Shown in pieces: positions 15,878-24,493 of a stretch of 37,747 nt of DNA; position 1 is the first letter of the stretch, and every line of letters starts with the position of its first letter. This DNA is from Nocardia uniformis NBRC 13702 (lineage in GTDB: Bacteria > Actinomycetota > Actinomycetes > Mycobacteriales > Mycobacteriaceae). Made by a program: the position numbers and the translations under genes. Location: assembly GCF_001613345.1 (NCBI RefSeq), contig NZ_BDCE01000037.1, positions 1 to 37,747 on the forward strand. The letters are read 5' to 3'. A model generated the notes under the pieces. The model was not told the origin of the DNA. It searched no databases and saw nothing but the letters and a program-made list of their open reading frames with translations.

Positions 15878-16927
15878 TCAGTCCCGCGCTTTCTCCATGA
15901 GCAGTCCGATGGGATCCGGGATCTGTTCCATGGTGAGCCGCTGGCGGAACACCCAGTACGTCCAACCCTGGTAGAGCAGGACAAACGGCACCATGATCAC
16001 CGCGACCCAACTCATGACGGTCAGCGTGTAGTGCGTGGAGGACGCGCTGACGGTGCCGTCGCGGCCATCGACGGTGAGACTGTAGGCCGCGTCGATGGTG
16101 GAGGGCAGCACGTTCGGGAAGAGCACCCCGAACAGCAGCGCGGTGGCCGACACGACGGTGACCGCGGTACCGGTGAATGCCCAGCCGTCCCGCCCCCGGG
16201 TGGCCGCGAATCCGGCGACCACGAGTCCGACCACCGCCAGCAGCAGGGGAATCCAGGTCCAGCCCTTGCCATAGGAGAGCTGGGTCCAGATGCCGAATAC
16301 CGCCACCACGGCCGCGGTGGGTACGAACAGCGCCCGCACGATGCGCTGCGCGTCGTCACGCACCTCGTTGGCGGTCTTCAGGCTCAGGAACACCGCTCCG
16401 TGCAGCAGGAACAGCAGCAGGGTGGTGAGCCCGCCGAGTAGCGCGTACGGATTCAGCAGGTCGAACAGCGTGCCCTCGATCTGCCGCTTCTCGTTGAGCC
16501 GCACGCCGCGCACGATATTCGCGAAGGCCAGGCCCCAGGCGAGAGCGGGAATCCAGGAGCCGAGCCCGATGCCGATATCGCACCAGCGTCGCCACCTGTC
16601 GTCATTGATCTTGCTGCGCCATTCGATGGCGCAGGCCCGGGTGATCAGGCCGACCAGGATGAGCAGCAGGGCGAGATAGAACCCGGAGAACAGGCTCGCG
16701 TACCACTCGGGGAAGGCCGCGAACATGGCACCGCCCGCGGTCAGCAGCCACACCTCATTGCCGTCCCACACCGGCCCGATGGTGTTGAGCACGACGCGGC
16801 GCTTCACCTCGGATTTGCGTCCGATAATCGGCATGAGCATGCCGACGCCGTAGTCGAAGCCCTCCAGGGCGAAGTATCCGATGAAGAGGACCGCGACCAG
16901 CAGAAACCAGAACACTTGCAGAGTCAT
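15878..16927 (-). CDS. cydB: Cytochrome bd ubiquinol/menaquinol oxidase subunit II
   Basis: Non-heme or heme-poor partner of CydA in cytochrome bd, the high-affinity, cyanide-resistant terminal oxidase. The 349-residue protein shows the typical start FWFLLVAVLFIGYFALEGFDYGVGML, then NTIGPVWDGNEVWLLTAGGAMFAAFPEWYA, and eight or more membrane helices. Length is normal. ATG 16927 follows AGGAG that overlaps the cydA stop codon (TAGGAG), ten bases after cydA. Confidence 0.96.
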   Translation of the reverse strand: MTLQVFWFLLVAVLFIGYFALEGFDYGVGMLMPIIGRKSEVKRRVVLNTIGPVWDGNEVWLLTAGGAMFAAFPEWYASLFSGFYLALLLILVGLITRACAIEWRSKINDDRWRRWCDIGIGLGSWIPALAWGLAFANIVRGVRLNEKRQIEGTLFDLLNPYALLGGLTTLLLFLLHGAVFLSLKTANEVRDDAQRIVRALFVPTAAVVAVFGIWTQLSYGKGWTWIPLLLAVVGLVVAGFAATRGRDGWAFTGTAVTVVSATALLFGVLFPNVLPSTIDAAYSLTVDGRDGTVSASSTHYTLTVMSWVAVIMVPFVLLYQGWTYWVFRQRLTMEQIPDPIGLLMEKARD

Positions 16928-16937
16928 CGGGAGTCTC

Positions 16938-18398
16938 CTAGTAAGCGAAGGAAAGCTTCTCGACCGAATCCCCGGTCATCTTCGGGGTGTCGTCTTCGAT
17001 ATGCGCCGGTTCCGGTCCATTCACCACGTAGCGCCGCATCAGGTAGAACCACGCCACCGCGAGTAGGCCGTACAGCAGCGTGAAGACGATGAGCGAGGTG
17101 AGAATCGTGCCCGCGGAAACCCCGGATACGCCCTGCTGCACCGTCATTCGGATGTTCGGGTCGCCGGTTGGATTGGGTACGACCACCCAGGGCTGACGGC
17201 CCATCTCGGTGAAGACCCAGCCGGAGATATTGCCCAGGAACGGGGTGGCCAGGCAGAGCAGCGACAGCCAGCCGAACCACTTCTGGTCCGGTACGCGTCC
17301 CCGCCGGGTGAACCAGAATCCGGCCAGCGCCAACAGGATCGAGCCCGCCATGAAGCCGATCATGGCGCGGAAGGACCAGTAGGTGACGAAGAGGTTGGGC
17401 CGGTAGTCGCCGGGGCCGAACTTCTCGTTGTACTGCTCCTGCAGATCCTTGACGCCATCGAGGGTGACGCCGCTGAATTCGCCCTTGGCCAGCCATGGCA
17501 GCACGTAGGGCACCTCGATGAGGTGGTCCACGCTGTCGCAGTTGTTGTGGGTGCCGACGGTGAGGATGGAGAAGTCCGGATCGGTCTCGGTATGGCAGAG
17601 CGATTCCGCCGACGCCATTTTCATGGGTTGCTGTTCGAACATCAGCTTGCCCTGCACATCGCCGGTGTAGATGAGGGCGACGGCGGCGATGAGCGAGACG
17701 AACAATCCCATCCGGGCGACCGGCCGCCACATGACTCGGGCCTCCTCGAGCCCGGCCGCGTCCTGGCGGGCCTTGCGGACCATCCACCAGCCCGCGATAG
17801 CCGCGACGAAGGTGCCCGCCGTCAGGAAGGCTCCGGCGACCACGTGCGGGAAGGCCGCGAGCGTGGTCACATTGGTGATCACTTCCCAAATGCTGTACAG
17901 CTCAGCGCGTCCGGTATCGGGGTTGTACCGCGCGCCGACCGGATGCTGCATGAACGAGTTGGCGGCGACAATGAAGTACGCCGAGGCGTTCACGCCGATG
18001 GCGACCAGCCAGATACAGGCCAGGTGCACCTTTTTCGGCAGCTTGGTCCAGCCGAAGATCCAGAGTCCGAGGAAGGTCGACTCCATAAAGAAGGCGACCA
18101 GGGCCTCCATCGCCAGCGGTGCGCCGAACACATCACCGACGAAGCGGGAGTATTCGCTCCAGCCCATACCGAACTGGAATTCCTGGACGATGCCGGTCGC
18201 GACGCCGAGCGCGAAGTTGATCAGGAAGAGCTTCCCGAAGAACTTGGTGAGTCGATACCAGTGTTCCTTGCCCGTAATCACCCACGCGGTCTGCATACCC
18301 GCGACGAGCGGCGCGAGGCCGATCGTGAGCGGCACGAAGATGAAGTGGTACACGGTGGTGATTCCGAATTGCCAACGTGCGACATCAACGACGTCCAT
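16938..18398 (-). CDS. cydA: Cytochrome bd oxidase subunit I
   Basis: Quinol-oxidising, heme-bearing subunit of cytochrome bd. Start ATG 18398 has GGGAGG upstream; 486 residues. Heme ligand regions are visible: His in VYHFIFVPLT (heme b595), His in AAFPHVVAGAFLTAG (heme b558) and Met in YWSFRAMIGF. Also TEMGRQPW and TGDVQGKLM, part of the quinol site. The Q-loop is the short actinobacterial form and holds two cysteines (LCHTE and HNNCDS) that can form the disulfide seen in the mycobacterial enzyme. It heads cydABDC behind its own promoter. Confidence 0.97.
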   Translation of the reverse strand: MDVVDVARWQFGITTVYHFIFVPLTIGLAPLVAGMQTAWVITGKEHWYRLTKFFGKLFLINFALGVATGIVQEFQFGMGWSEYSRFVGDVFGAPLAMEALVAFFMESTFLGLWIFGWTKLPKKVHLACIWLVAIGVNASAYFIVAANSFMQHPVGARYNPDTGRAELYSIWEVITNVTTLAAFPHVVAGAFLTAGTFVAAIAGWWMVRKARQDAAGLEEARVMWRPVARMGLFVSLIAAVALIYTGDVQGKLMFEQQPMKMASAESLCHTETDPDFSILTVGTHNNCDSVDHLIEVPYVLPWLAKGEFSGVTLDGVKDLQEQYNEKFGPGDYRPNLFVTYWSFRAMIGFMAGSILLALAGFWFTRRGRVPDQKWFGWLSLLCLATPFLGNISGWVFTEMGRQPWVVVPNPTGDPNIRMTVQQGVSGVSAGTILTSLIVFTLLYGLLAVAWFYLMRRYVVNGPEPAHIEDDTPKMTGDSVEKLSFAY

Positions 18399-18426
18399 CC
18401 GACCTCCCTGCCGATCTACGACATGA

Positions 18427-18465
18427 CGTAGTAACAAACACTACGCCCGCTGAGGATCAGATCAA
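18427..18465 (-). promoter_or_regulatory. cydA promoter with inverted repeat over the -10
   Basis: Minus-strand TTGATC (18465-18460) and TAGTGT (18443-18438) are 16 bases apart. An inverted repeat CGTAGT-N7-ACTACG (18427-18432, 18440-18445) covers the -10 and the likely start point and could be a repressor site. A further imperfect dyad, TGTGACGCGCCACA (18468-18481), lies just upstream. The rest of 18482-18584 shows nothing clear. Confidence 0.5.
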
Positions 18466-18584
18466 CATGTGACGCGCCACAATGCGCGGCGAGTTTGCTG
18501 ATCGAGGACCAAAGTCCCGAATCTGTGCCCGTTCGTCATCACCGAACGCAGCTGTTGGTCATTGGACAGGGTGCCCGAACCGCA

Positions 18585-19505
18585 TTACCAGTCGGCAATA
18601 CTGCCCGGTCGCGCAACGCCCCGGTCCACCAGTTCGATGATCTCGGGAGCATGGTCGGGTGCCGACATCCGCAACCCGTCGAGCGAGTTGACCCGCGCGG
18701 CCAGGGTTACGCTGGACAGCATCCAGATACTGTCCGCCGTAATCAGATCGGCGATGAACAACTGCTGGTAACTGCACTCCCAGCCCGCCTTCTCCGCCTC
18801 GGCGAACAGCGCCCGCTGCGTGGTTCCCGGCAGCACCCCGATTTTGGCGGGTGGCGTGATCAGCTGCTTATCGCGCACGATGACCACACTCGAACGCGGC
18901 CCCTCCAGCACCCGATGCTCGGTGCTGGTGAAGATCACATCGTCGGCACCCATTCGCTGAGCGAACCGCAGTGCCGCCATATTCGTTGCGTAGGAAAGGG
19001 TTTTGGCCCCGAGCAGTTGCCAGGGCGCGGCCTGTGCCAGATCCACCGAGATACCCCGCGACAGCGTGATCACCGAAACGCCCTCGGCACGTGCGGTTCT
19101 CACCCGCTCCGCCACCGGGACGACCAGGACGTATCCGGTCGACGCGGCCTCGGCGGGCGACATATCTTTAATAGCCGAAAGATCGCCGTAGCGTCCGAGG
19201 TCGCTATCGCGCCCGCGGGTGAGCACCATCCGGAGCAGCCCCTCGCTGGTATCACCCCATTCCTTGGCCGCCTTCTGCACGGCCGTGCGCCAGGCATCGA
19301 GGTCCGGCGCGGGCAATTCCAGTGCCTCCGCTGACCTACGTAGTCGCGCCAGATGCCATTCGATCGCGCACGGCTGCCCGTCCCGCACCAACACGGTTTC
19401 GAACACACCGTCACCACGCAGCACACCGATATCGTCCGCATACAGCAACGGCGCGTCCGGATCCCGGATCGCGCCGTCGAGTGTCACCAGAACTCGTTCC
19501 ACCAT
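18585..19505 (-). CDS. pabC: Class IV aminotransferase, probable 4-amino-4-deoxychorismate lyase
   Basis: PLP enzyme that releases pyruvate from aminodeoxychorismate to give p-aminobenzoate for folate. Start ATG 19505, seven bases after TAGGGT; 306 residues. Fold-type IV features: DDIGVLRGDGVFETVLVRDGQP near the N-terminus, the PLP lysine in LLGAKTLSYATNM, and DDVIFTSTEHRVLEGPRSSV, VLPGTTQRAL. The homologue Rv0812 sits in the same context. D-amino-acid or branched-chain aminotransferase activity cannot be excluded from sequence alone. It is divergent from ygfZ, itself a folate-binding protein gene. Confidence 0.87.
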   Translation of the reverse strand: MVERVLVTLDGAIRDPDAPLLYADDIGVLRGDGVFETVLVRDGQPCAIEWHLARLRRSAEALELPAPDLDAWRTAVQKAAKEWGDTSEGLLRMVLTRGRDSDLGRYGDLSAIKDMSPAEAASTGYVLVVPVAERVRTARAEGVSVITLSRGISVDLAQAAPWQLLGAKTLSYATNMAALRFAQRMGADDVIFTSTEHRVLEGPRSSVVIVRDKQLITPPAKIGVLPGTTQRALFAEAEKAGWECSYQQLFIADLITADSIWMLSSVTLAARVNSLDGLRMSAPDHAPEIIELVDRGVARPGSIADW

Positions 19506-19512
19506 GGCGACG

Positions 19513-19518
19513 ACCCTA
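19513..19518 (-). promoter_or_regulatory. -10 box TAGGGT of a leaderless pabC transcript
   Basis: Minus-strand TAGGGT is followed by seven bases and the ATG at 19505. No Shine-Dalgarno is present. Confidence 0.6.
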
Positions 19519-19706
19519 GAACAAATCGGGCGTCCGTAAACCCGTACCGCATCAGCAAACCCGCCAAGCGGCAGATACATCACGCCCGCGCAACCTCGAC
19601 GTCACCCGCCCGCCATCCCCGGCGCGACCCCGCTCGCATCCACCCTCCACCACGCCGAAACCTCGTTGTTCGCGGTACGCCGCGGCAGCGCGAATCAGAC
19701 ACCGCC

Positions 19707-19712
19707 TATTGT
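19707..19712 (+). promoter_or_regulatory. -10 box TATTGT of a leaderless ygfZ transcript
   Basis: TATTGT lies six bases before the GTG at 19719. The 213-base pabC-ygfZ gap thus holds two divergent leaderless promoters. Confidence 0.6.
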
Positions 19713-19718
19713 TGAGTC

Positions 19719-20837
19719 GTGTCCTCTGTGGTTGCACCTAGTCCGATTCTCCAATTCCCAGGGGCGGTCGCAGGGCTGCCTGAATCCCCCGACAGTGCGG
19801 TGGCCTGGCATTACGGCGATCCGCTCGGGGAGCAGCGCGCGGCGGTGGAACGAGTCGCGGTGGTGGATCGATCGCACCGGTTCGTCATCAGCATGACCGG
19901 TAAGGAACGGCTGACCTGGCTGCATACGATTTCCAGCCAGCACATCGCGCAGCTCGGTGACGGGCAGTCGGCGGAGAATCTGGATCTGGACCTGAACGGT
20001 CGGGTTCTGAATCACTTCGTGCTGACCGATCTGGACGGCACGGTGTGGATCGACACCGAGGCAGATCGCGGTCCGGGACTGCTCGATTTCCTGCAGAAGA
20101 TGGTGTTCTGGGCCGATGCCAAACCGGTGGCGGCTCCCGACTACGCCGTACTGAGCCTGCTCGGCCCGGGTGTGGCCGACCTCGCCACCGAAACCTTGGG
20201 CATCGCGGCCCTGCCCGACATCTACGCGGCGGTACCGCTGCCCGGCGGCGGCTTCCTGCGCCGGATGCCGTGGCCCACGCACGATTCCTTCGACCTGATA
20301 GTCCCCCGCGACCAACTCGCCGACTGGTGGACCCGCCTGCGCGCGGCGGGCGTGGAAGCGGCGGGCATGTGGACCTTCGAGGCATTGCGGGTGGCGGCTG
20401 TGCGCCCGCGTATCGGCCTCGACACCGATGACCGCACCATTCCGCACGAGGTGAATTGGATCGGCGGTCCCGCCGAATTCGGCGCGGTGCACCTGGAGAA
20501 GGGTTGCTACCGCGGCCAGGAAACGGTGGCTCGCGTCCATAATCTGGGCAAGCCCCCGCGCCACCTGGTACTGCTGCACCTCGACGGTTCCGCCGACGGC
20601 CGCCCCGCCCCCGGTGACGCGGTCACCGCCGGCGGTCGCGCCGTGGGTGTCCTCGGCACCGTGATCGACCACTACGAATTCGGGCCGATCGCCCTGGCGC
20701 TGATCAAGCGCAATATCCCCGCCGATACCGCCCTGGAAGCCGGACCGTGCGCCGCGTCCATCGATCCGGATTCCATTCCCGCCCATGATGAGCCGCAGGC
20801 GGGGCGGCTCGCCATCGACAAGCTGCGCGGCCGGTGA
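19719..20837 (+). CDS. ygfZ: Folate-binding YgfZ/GcvT-like protein
   Basis: Tetrahydrofolate-dependent protein that supports assembly or repair of certain Fe-S clusters. The 372-residue product has a GcvT-type fold with the family signature KGCYRGQETVAR (about 261-272, conserved Cys in K-G-C-Y-x-G-Q). The N-terminus reads VVDRSHRFVISMTGKERLTWLHTISSQHI. The starting GTG is leaderless. Its 3' end overlaps the MOSC gene by GTGA. The homologue in M. tuberculosis is Rv0811c. Confidence 0.92.
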   Translation: MSSVVAPSPILQFPGAVAGLPESPDSAVAWHYGDPLGEQRAAVERVAVVDRSHRFVISMTGKERLTWLHTISSQHIAQLGDGQSAENLDLDLNGRVLNHFVLTDLDGTVWIDTEADRGPGLLDFLQKMVFWADAKPVAAPDYAVLSLLGPGVADLATETLGIAALPDIYAAVPLPGGGFLRRMPWPTHDSFDLIVPRDQLADWWTRLRAAGVEAAGMWTFEALRVAAVRPRIGLDTDDRTIPHEVNWIGGPAEFGAVHLEKGCYRGQETVARVHNLGKPPRHLVLLHLDGSADGRPAPGDAVTAGGRAVGVLGTVIDHYEFGPIALALIKRNIPADTALEAGPCAASIDPDSIPAHDEPQAGRLAIDKLRGR

Positions 20838-21487
20838 ACGGCGGCACAGTGGGACGGGTCCTCGCTGTGTGCGTCGTGCACGCCGAGATCGAGGTGCCGG
20901 GTCGAGTCGGGCGCTCGGCCATCAACAAGGGTCCGGTGCCGCACCGGGTTCGCGCGCACCGCCTCGGTCTCGACGGCGACCACGTCTGCAATACCGTCCA
21001 TCACGGCGGCGTGCACCAGGCCGTCTACGCGTACGCCCAGGAAGACGCCGAGCGCTGGGCCAGCGAACTCGCCCGCGAGCTGCCGCCGGGTTGGTTCGGT
21101 GAGAACCTGCGCATTACCGGTCTGCCGGTGAGCGATGCGGTGCTGGGCGAACGCTGGGCGATCGGCGACGCCGTCTTCGAGGTGAGCGCGCCCCGCGTCC
21201 CCTGCGCCAGCTTTCAGCATTGGTCCGGCGAACCGCAGTGGGTGAAACGCTTCACCCTGCAATCGGATACGGGCGCGTACCTGCGGGTGCTCACCGAGGG
21301 CACGGTCGGCGCGGGCGACGAGGTCCGGGTGGTGCACACCCCCGAGCACGGCATCACGGTGCGGGATCTGTTCCGCGGCGGGGACCAATCGCGTCTGGAC
21401 CTGCTGCTCGAAGTAGAGCCCACCATCTCCGATGATGTCCGCATGCAAATCGAGCGCCATCGCCGCCGAAACGGAGCCAACACGTGA
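20834..21487 (+). CDS. MOSC domain protein
   Basis: A 217-residue protein of the MOSC/YiiM family, related to the C-terminal domain of molybdenum cofactor sulfurase; YiiM-like members reduce N-hydroxylated compounds with Moco. Seen: GRSAINKGPVPHRVRAHRLGLDGD, HHGGVHQAVYAYAQED, GWFGENLRITGL, and the conserved Cys in APRVPCASFQ (near residue 122). A small alpha-helical tail follows (TVRDLFRGGDQSRLDLLLEV), as in YiiM's 3-alpha domain. It starts with GTG overlapping the ygfZ stop, implying co-translation. Confidence 0.9.
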   Translation: MNGGTVGRVLAVCVVHAEIEVPGRVGRSAINKGPVPHRVRAHRLGLDGDHVCNTVHHGGVHQAVYAYAQEDAERWASELARELPPGWFGENLRITGLPVSDAVLGERWAIGDAVFEVSAPRVPCASFQHWSGEPQWVKRFTLQSDTGAYLRVLTEGTVGAGDEVRVVHTPEHGITVRDLFRGGDQSRLDLLLEVEPTISDDVRMQIERHRRRNGANT

Positions 21488-21557
21488 ACGGTCCGGGTCT
21501 GGCGGAGGCTGCTCGCGTTACCACGCAAGGCCCCCGTTCATGCGCAGAGGAGACAGC

Positions 21558-22520
21558 ATGAGTGTGGATCTGGTCGAAGTCGTCCGGTCCGGGTTCCGCG
21601 AATGCGTTCACCGCGGCTCGGTGGTCATCCTCGGCCCGGATGGCGAGCCGACCGTGGAACTCGGTGAGGTCCACGTCCCGATCTTCCCGCGGTCGACCAA
21701 TAAGCCCATGCAGGCGATCACCCTGCTGCGGAATGGTTTCGAACCCCTCGACAATGCCGAACTGGCCATCGCGACGGCCTCCCACTACGGCGAACCCGAT
21801 CACGTCGACCTCGTGCAGCGCCTGCTGGATCGCTTCGGGTTCACCGAGGACGACCTCGAATGCCCGCCGGATCTGCCCTGGGAGGAGCAGGCCCGCGCCA
21901 ATGTCCTCGCCGGACAGGACCGTTCGAAGGTCGCCCGCCGCATTTTCATGAACTGTTCCGGCAAACATGCGGCCATGCTCGCCACCTGCCGGATCAACGG
22001 CTGGGCCACCGGCGGCTACCTGGATATCGGTCACCCGCTGCAGCAGTCGGTCGTCGCGACCATTGCCGATATCACCGGCGAACCGGAATCCGATCTGGGT
22101 ATCGACGGCTGTGGCCTGCCTATCGTTCCGATCTCCCTGGTGAATCTGGCCCGGGCCTACGCGACCATGGCGACCGCACCCGCGGACGCTCCGGAACGTC
22201 GGGTCGCCGAGGCCATTCGCGCGCATCCCCGAGTGATTTCCGGCACGGACGGACCGGACTTACGGGTCATGACGGCAACGCCCGGGCTGGTGTGCAAGAT
22301 CGGCGCCGATGGGGTGCACGCGGGTGCGCTGCCGGACGGCTCGGCCTTCGCCTACAAGATCGCGGACGGTCACGACCGCGCGCGAATGCCGCTGACGTTG
22401 GCCATTTTGCAGCGTATGGGCATCGAATGGACCGATGAGCACACCGAGTTGGCGGCCCCGGCGGTCCTGGGTGGCGCGGCCCGCGTCGGCGTCATTCGGG
22501 CAATCCCCGGCCTGCTCTAG
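21558..22520 (+). CDS. L-asparaginase II family (Rhizobium type) protein
   Basis: A 320-residue protein of the Asparaginase_II family (the thermolabile R. etli AnsA type, unrelated to E. coli AnsB). Family signatures: VDLVEVVRSGFRECVHRGSVVIL, PRSTNKPMQAI, ASHYGEPDHVDLVQRLLDR, NCSGKHAAMLATC (about 131-143), GIDGCGLPIVPISL. The Ser/Lys pairs of the active site (S and K in RSTNKP, SGKH) are present. The ATG has GAGGAGA upstream; the frame is open further upstream over MOSC, which is not used. It would hydrolyse asparagine to aspartate and ammonia. Confidence 0.88.
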   Translation: MSVDLVEVVRSGFRECVHRGSVVILGPDGEPTVELGEVHVPIFPRSTNKPMQAITLLRNGFEPLDNAELAIATASHYGEPDHVDLVQRLLDRFGFTEDDLECPPDLPWEEQARANVLAGQDRSKVARRIFMNCSGKHAAMLATCRINGWATGGYLDIGHPLQQSVVATIADITGEPESDLGIDGCGLPIVPISLVNLARAYATMATAPADAPERRVAEAIRAHPRVISGTDGPDLRVMTATPGLVCKIGADGVHAGALPDGSAFAYKIADGHDRARMPLTLAILQRMGIEWTDEHTELAAPAVLGGAARVGVIRAIPGLL

Positions 22521-22691
22521 ATCCTCGCGGCCATCGCGTCCCCCGGTCATGACCGCACTCGCGAGGTTCTTCACCCACTCCTGGAAGCGCGACCGGCTGA
22601 CACACGCTAAAGTATCTGTCAGGAAGATATTAATTCGAACGGGGCCGCCAACTACCCCAGGCCGCCCCGCAGTGACGCGAGGGGGTCAGTC

Positions 22692-22916
22692 ATGGGCCGT
22701 GGCCGGGCTAAGGCAAAGCAGACCAAGGTCGCACGAGAGCTGAAGTACAGCTCGACGCCGACCGACTTCGCGACCCTTCAGCGAGAGCTGTCGACGGGCG
22801 GAAGTCCATTCTCCGAACCGACGCAGAGGCGCAGCGGCGTGCTTTCCGACGAGCATGACGCGGACGACAAGTTGCCGAAGTGGGACGAAGACGACAACGA
22901 CGACTGGCGCCGCTGA
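22692..22916 (+). CDS. DUF3073 protein
   Basis: A 74-residue, highly charged protein conserved across actinobacteria (homologue Rv0810c). The N-terminus is basic (MGRGRAKAKQTKVARELKY), followed by the DFATLQREL motif, and the C-terminus is strongly acidic (DEHDADDKLPKWDEDDNDDW). It is likely disordered in part. Function is unknown. GAGGGGG stands before the ATG. The 171-base gap after asparaginase contains TAAAGT and AT-rich GATATTAATTC near 22608-22636 that may form its promoter. Confidence 0.92.
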   Translation: MGRGRAKAKQTKVARELKYSSTPTDFATLQRELSTGGSPFSEPTQRRSGVLSDEHDADDKLPKWDEDDNDDWRR

Positions 22917-22940
22917 CTCGGACTTGAATCGATGCACTCA

Positions 22941-22966
22941 AGGGGAGGCCCCCACGGCCTTCCCCT
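22941..22966 (+). terminator. Hairpin terminator after the DUF3073 gene
   Basis: GGGGAGGCC pairs with GGCCTTCCCC with one bulged base, beginning 24 bases past the stop. No T-run. Confidence 0.6.
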
Positions 22967-23127
22967 CGAATTCGTCATTCTGCCGTGAGGCTTCGCCGTG
23001 TGAAGGCTCGCATTTCATGACACCGGCGTCCCTCGCCTACGCGATGGGCGCTGGTGCGTTTTTCGTATGCCACCACCCCTGAAGCGTTCCGCGCCAGCAC
23101 ATCCGGTGCGACTCGCGTAAGACGCGA

Positions 23128-23158
23128 GCGGCCCCGACCCTGGAAGGGTCGGGGCCGC
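23128..23158 (-). terminator. Terminator hairpin of purM
   Basis: GCGGCCCCGACCC (23128-23140) and its exact complement (23146-23158) form a 13-bp stem with loop TGGAA. It lies 20 bases past the purM stop and may work from both sides. Between the two terminators (22967-23127) I see no gene. Confidence 0.8.
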
Positions 23159-23178
23159 AATGCTATTGGTGACGTGCG

Positions 23179-24258
23179 TCAGAAGCGCGGGTGTTCGCCC
23201 ACCAGGTCGACGCGAGCGGCGTCGGCGTCCTTGGCCTTCTTGACGGTGCCGAGGGTCCAGCAGTCGATGTGCCGGGCGGTGAGGACCGCGAGGGCGCGGT
23301 CGGCGTCCTCGGGGGCGACGATGGCGACCATGCCGACGCCCATATTGAAGGTCTTCTCCATTTCGGGGCGCTCGACGCGACCACGCTGGGCGATCATCTT
23401 GAATACCGGGGCCGGGCTCCAGGTGCCGCGGTCGAGTTCGGCGACCATACCCGGGGGCAGCACGCGCGCCAGGTTGTTCGCCAGGCCGCCGCCGGTGACG
23501 TGGGAGAAGGTCCGCACATCGGTTTCGGCGATCAGTGCCAGGCAGTCCTTGGCGTAGATTCGGGTCGGTTCCAGGAGTTCCTCGCCGAGAGTGCGGCCGA
23601 ATTCCTCGACGTGCCCGGTGAGGGACATGCGGTCGATATCGAGCAGCACCTTGCGCGCGAGGCTGTAGCCATTGGAGTGCAGTCCCGACGCGCCCATGGC
23701 GATAACGACATCACCGGCACGCACGCGGTCCGGGCCGAGTACGGCATCGGCTTCCACGACGCCGACGCCGGTGGCGGACAGGTCGTAGTCGTCGGCGCCC
23801 ATCAGGCCCGGGTGTTCGGCGGTCTCGCCACCGAGCAGCGCGCAACCGGCCAGCACACAGCCTTCGGCGATACCGGAGACCAGTTCGGCGACCCGCTCGG
23901 GGACGACCCGGCCGACGGCGATGTAGTCCTGCAGGAACAGCGGTTCCGCGCCACACACCACCAGGTCGTCGACGACCATGGCGACCAGGTCCAGGCCGAC
24001 GGTGTCGTGCTTGTCGAGCGCCTGCGCGACCGCGATCTTGGTGCCGACGCCGTCGGTGGAGGCGGCCAGCAGGGGCTCGCGGTAGCCACCCTTCAGCGCG
24101 AACAGCCCGGCGAAACCGCCGAGTCCACCCTGTACCTCGGGCCGGCTGGCCTTCTTGGCCAATGGCGCGAACAGTTCGACTGCCCGGTCGCCGGCTTCGA
24201 TATCCACTCCGGCCGCCGCGTAAGACGCACCGGCACCGCTGGGGGTCTGTTCAGTCAT
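23179..24258 (-). CDS. purM: Phosphoribosylformylglycinamidine cyclo-ligase PurM
   Basis: AIR synthetase, the fifth step of purine synthesis: ATP-dependent ring closure of FGAM to AIR. The 359-residue protein shows SYAAAGVDIEAGDRAV, STDGVGTKIAVAQ, DLVAMVVDDLVVCGAEPLFLQDY, LLGGETAEHPG, SGLHSNGYSLAR and HVTGGGLANNLARVLP, all PurM hallmarks. Start taken at ATG 24258 (MTEQT); an in-frame TTG six codons upstream is less likely. The Shine-Dalgarno GGAG is about 14 bases away, rather far. Single gene with its own terminator. Confidence 0.97.
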   Translation of the reverse strand: MTEQTPSGAGASYAAAGVDIEAGDRAVELFAPLAKKASRPEVQGGLGGFAGLFALKGGYREPLLAASTDGVGTKIAVAQALDKHDTVGLDLVAMVVDDLVVCGAEPLFLQDYIAVGRVVPERVAELVSGIAEGCVLAGCALLGGETAEHPGLMGADDYDLSATGVGVVEADAVLGPDRVRAGDVVIAMGASGLHSNGYSLARKVLLDIDRMSLTGHVEEFGRTLGEELLEPTRIYAKDCLALIAETDVRTFSHVTGGGLANNLARVLPPGMVAELDRGTWSPAPVFKMIAQRGRVERPEMEKTFNMGVGMVAIVAPEDADRALAVLTARHIDCWTLGTVKKAKDADAARVDLVGEHPRF

Positions 24259-24408
24259 TGTCGGGGAGAGCTCCAAGCCGAATCGGTGGATAGATGCCTG
24301 CTCACGCTACCGGAGGCGAATAACGACATCGCACCCGTATCGGGTATGGGGGTTGACAAACCTTTCGGTCTGCAAGTCCACCTTGCCGACCCCACCGAAT
24401 ACCCGCTT

Positions 24409-24456
24409 ACATACATTCCGTACGCATTGACATACATACCGTACGTATGTGAATCT
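24409..24456 (+). promoter_or_regulatory. Tandem operators and promoter of the hydrolase-tetR pair
   Basis: Two copies of ACATACATWCCGTACGYAT (24409-24427 and 24430-24448) are 21 bp apart, two helical turns. The second is part of a near-palindrome ACATAC-N5-GTATGT (24434-24450). TTGACA (24427-24432) sits between and into the copies. GAATCT with a preceding TGT (24448-24456) gives an 18-base-spaced extended -10. The likely ligand is the TetR protein encoded by the second gene. A separate TTGACA at 24353-24358 has no good -10. Confidence 0.65.
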
Positions 24457-24493
24457 GGGTGGACAATCCAACGCCCTTCGGAAGGCACGAATC

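Noticed and set aside
18468..18481. CRP or Rex site upstream of cydA (TGTGACGCGCCACA)
   Set aside because: The half-sites are six bases apart instead of the eight expected between TGTG and CACA for CRP or Rex; kept only as an imperfect dyad.
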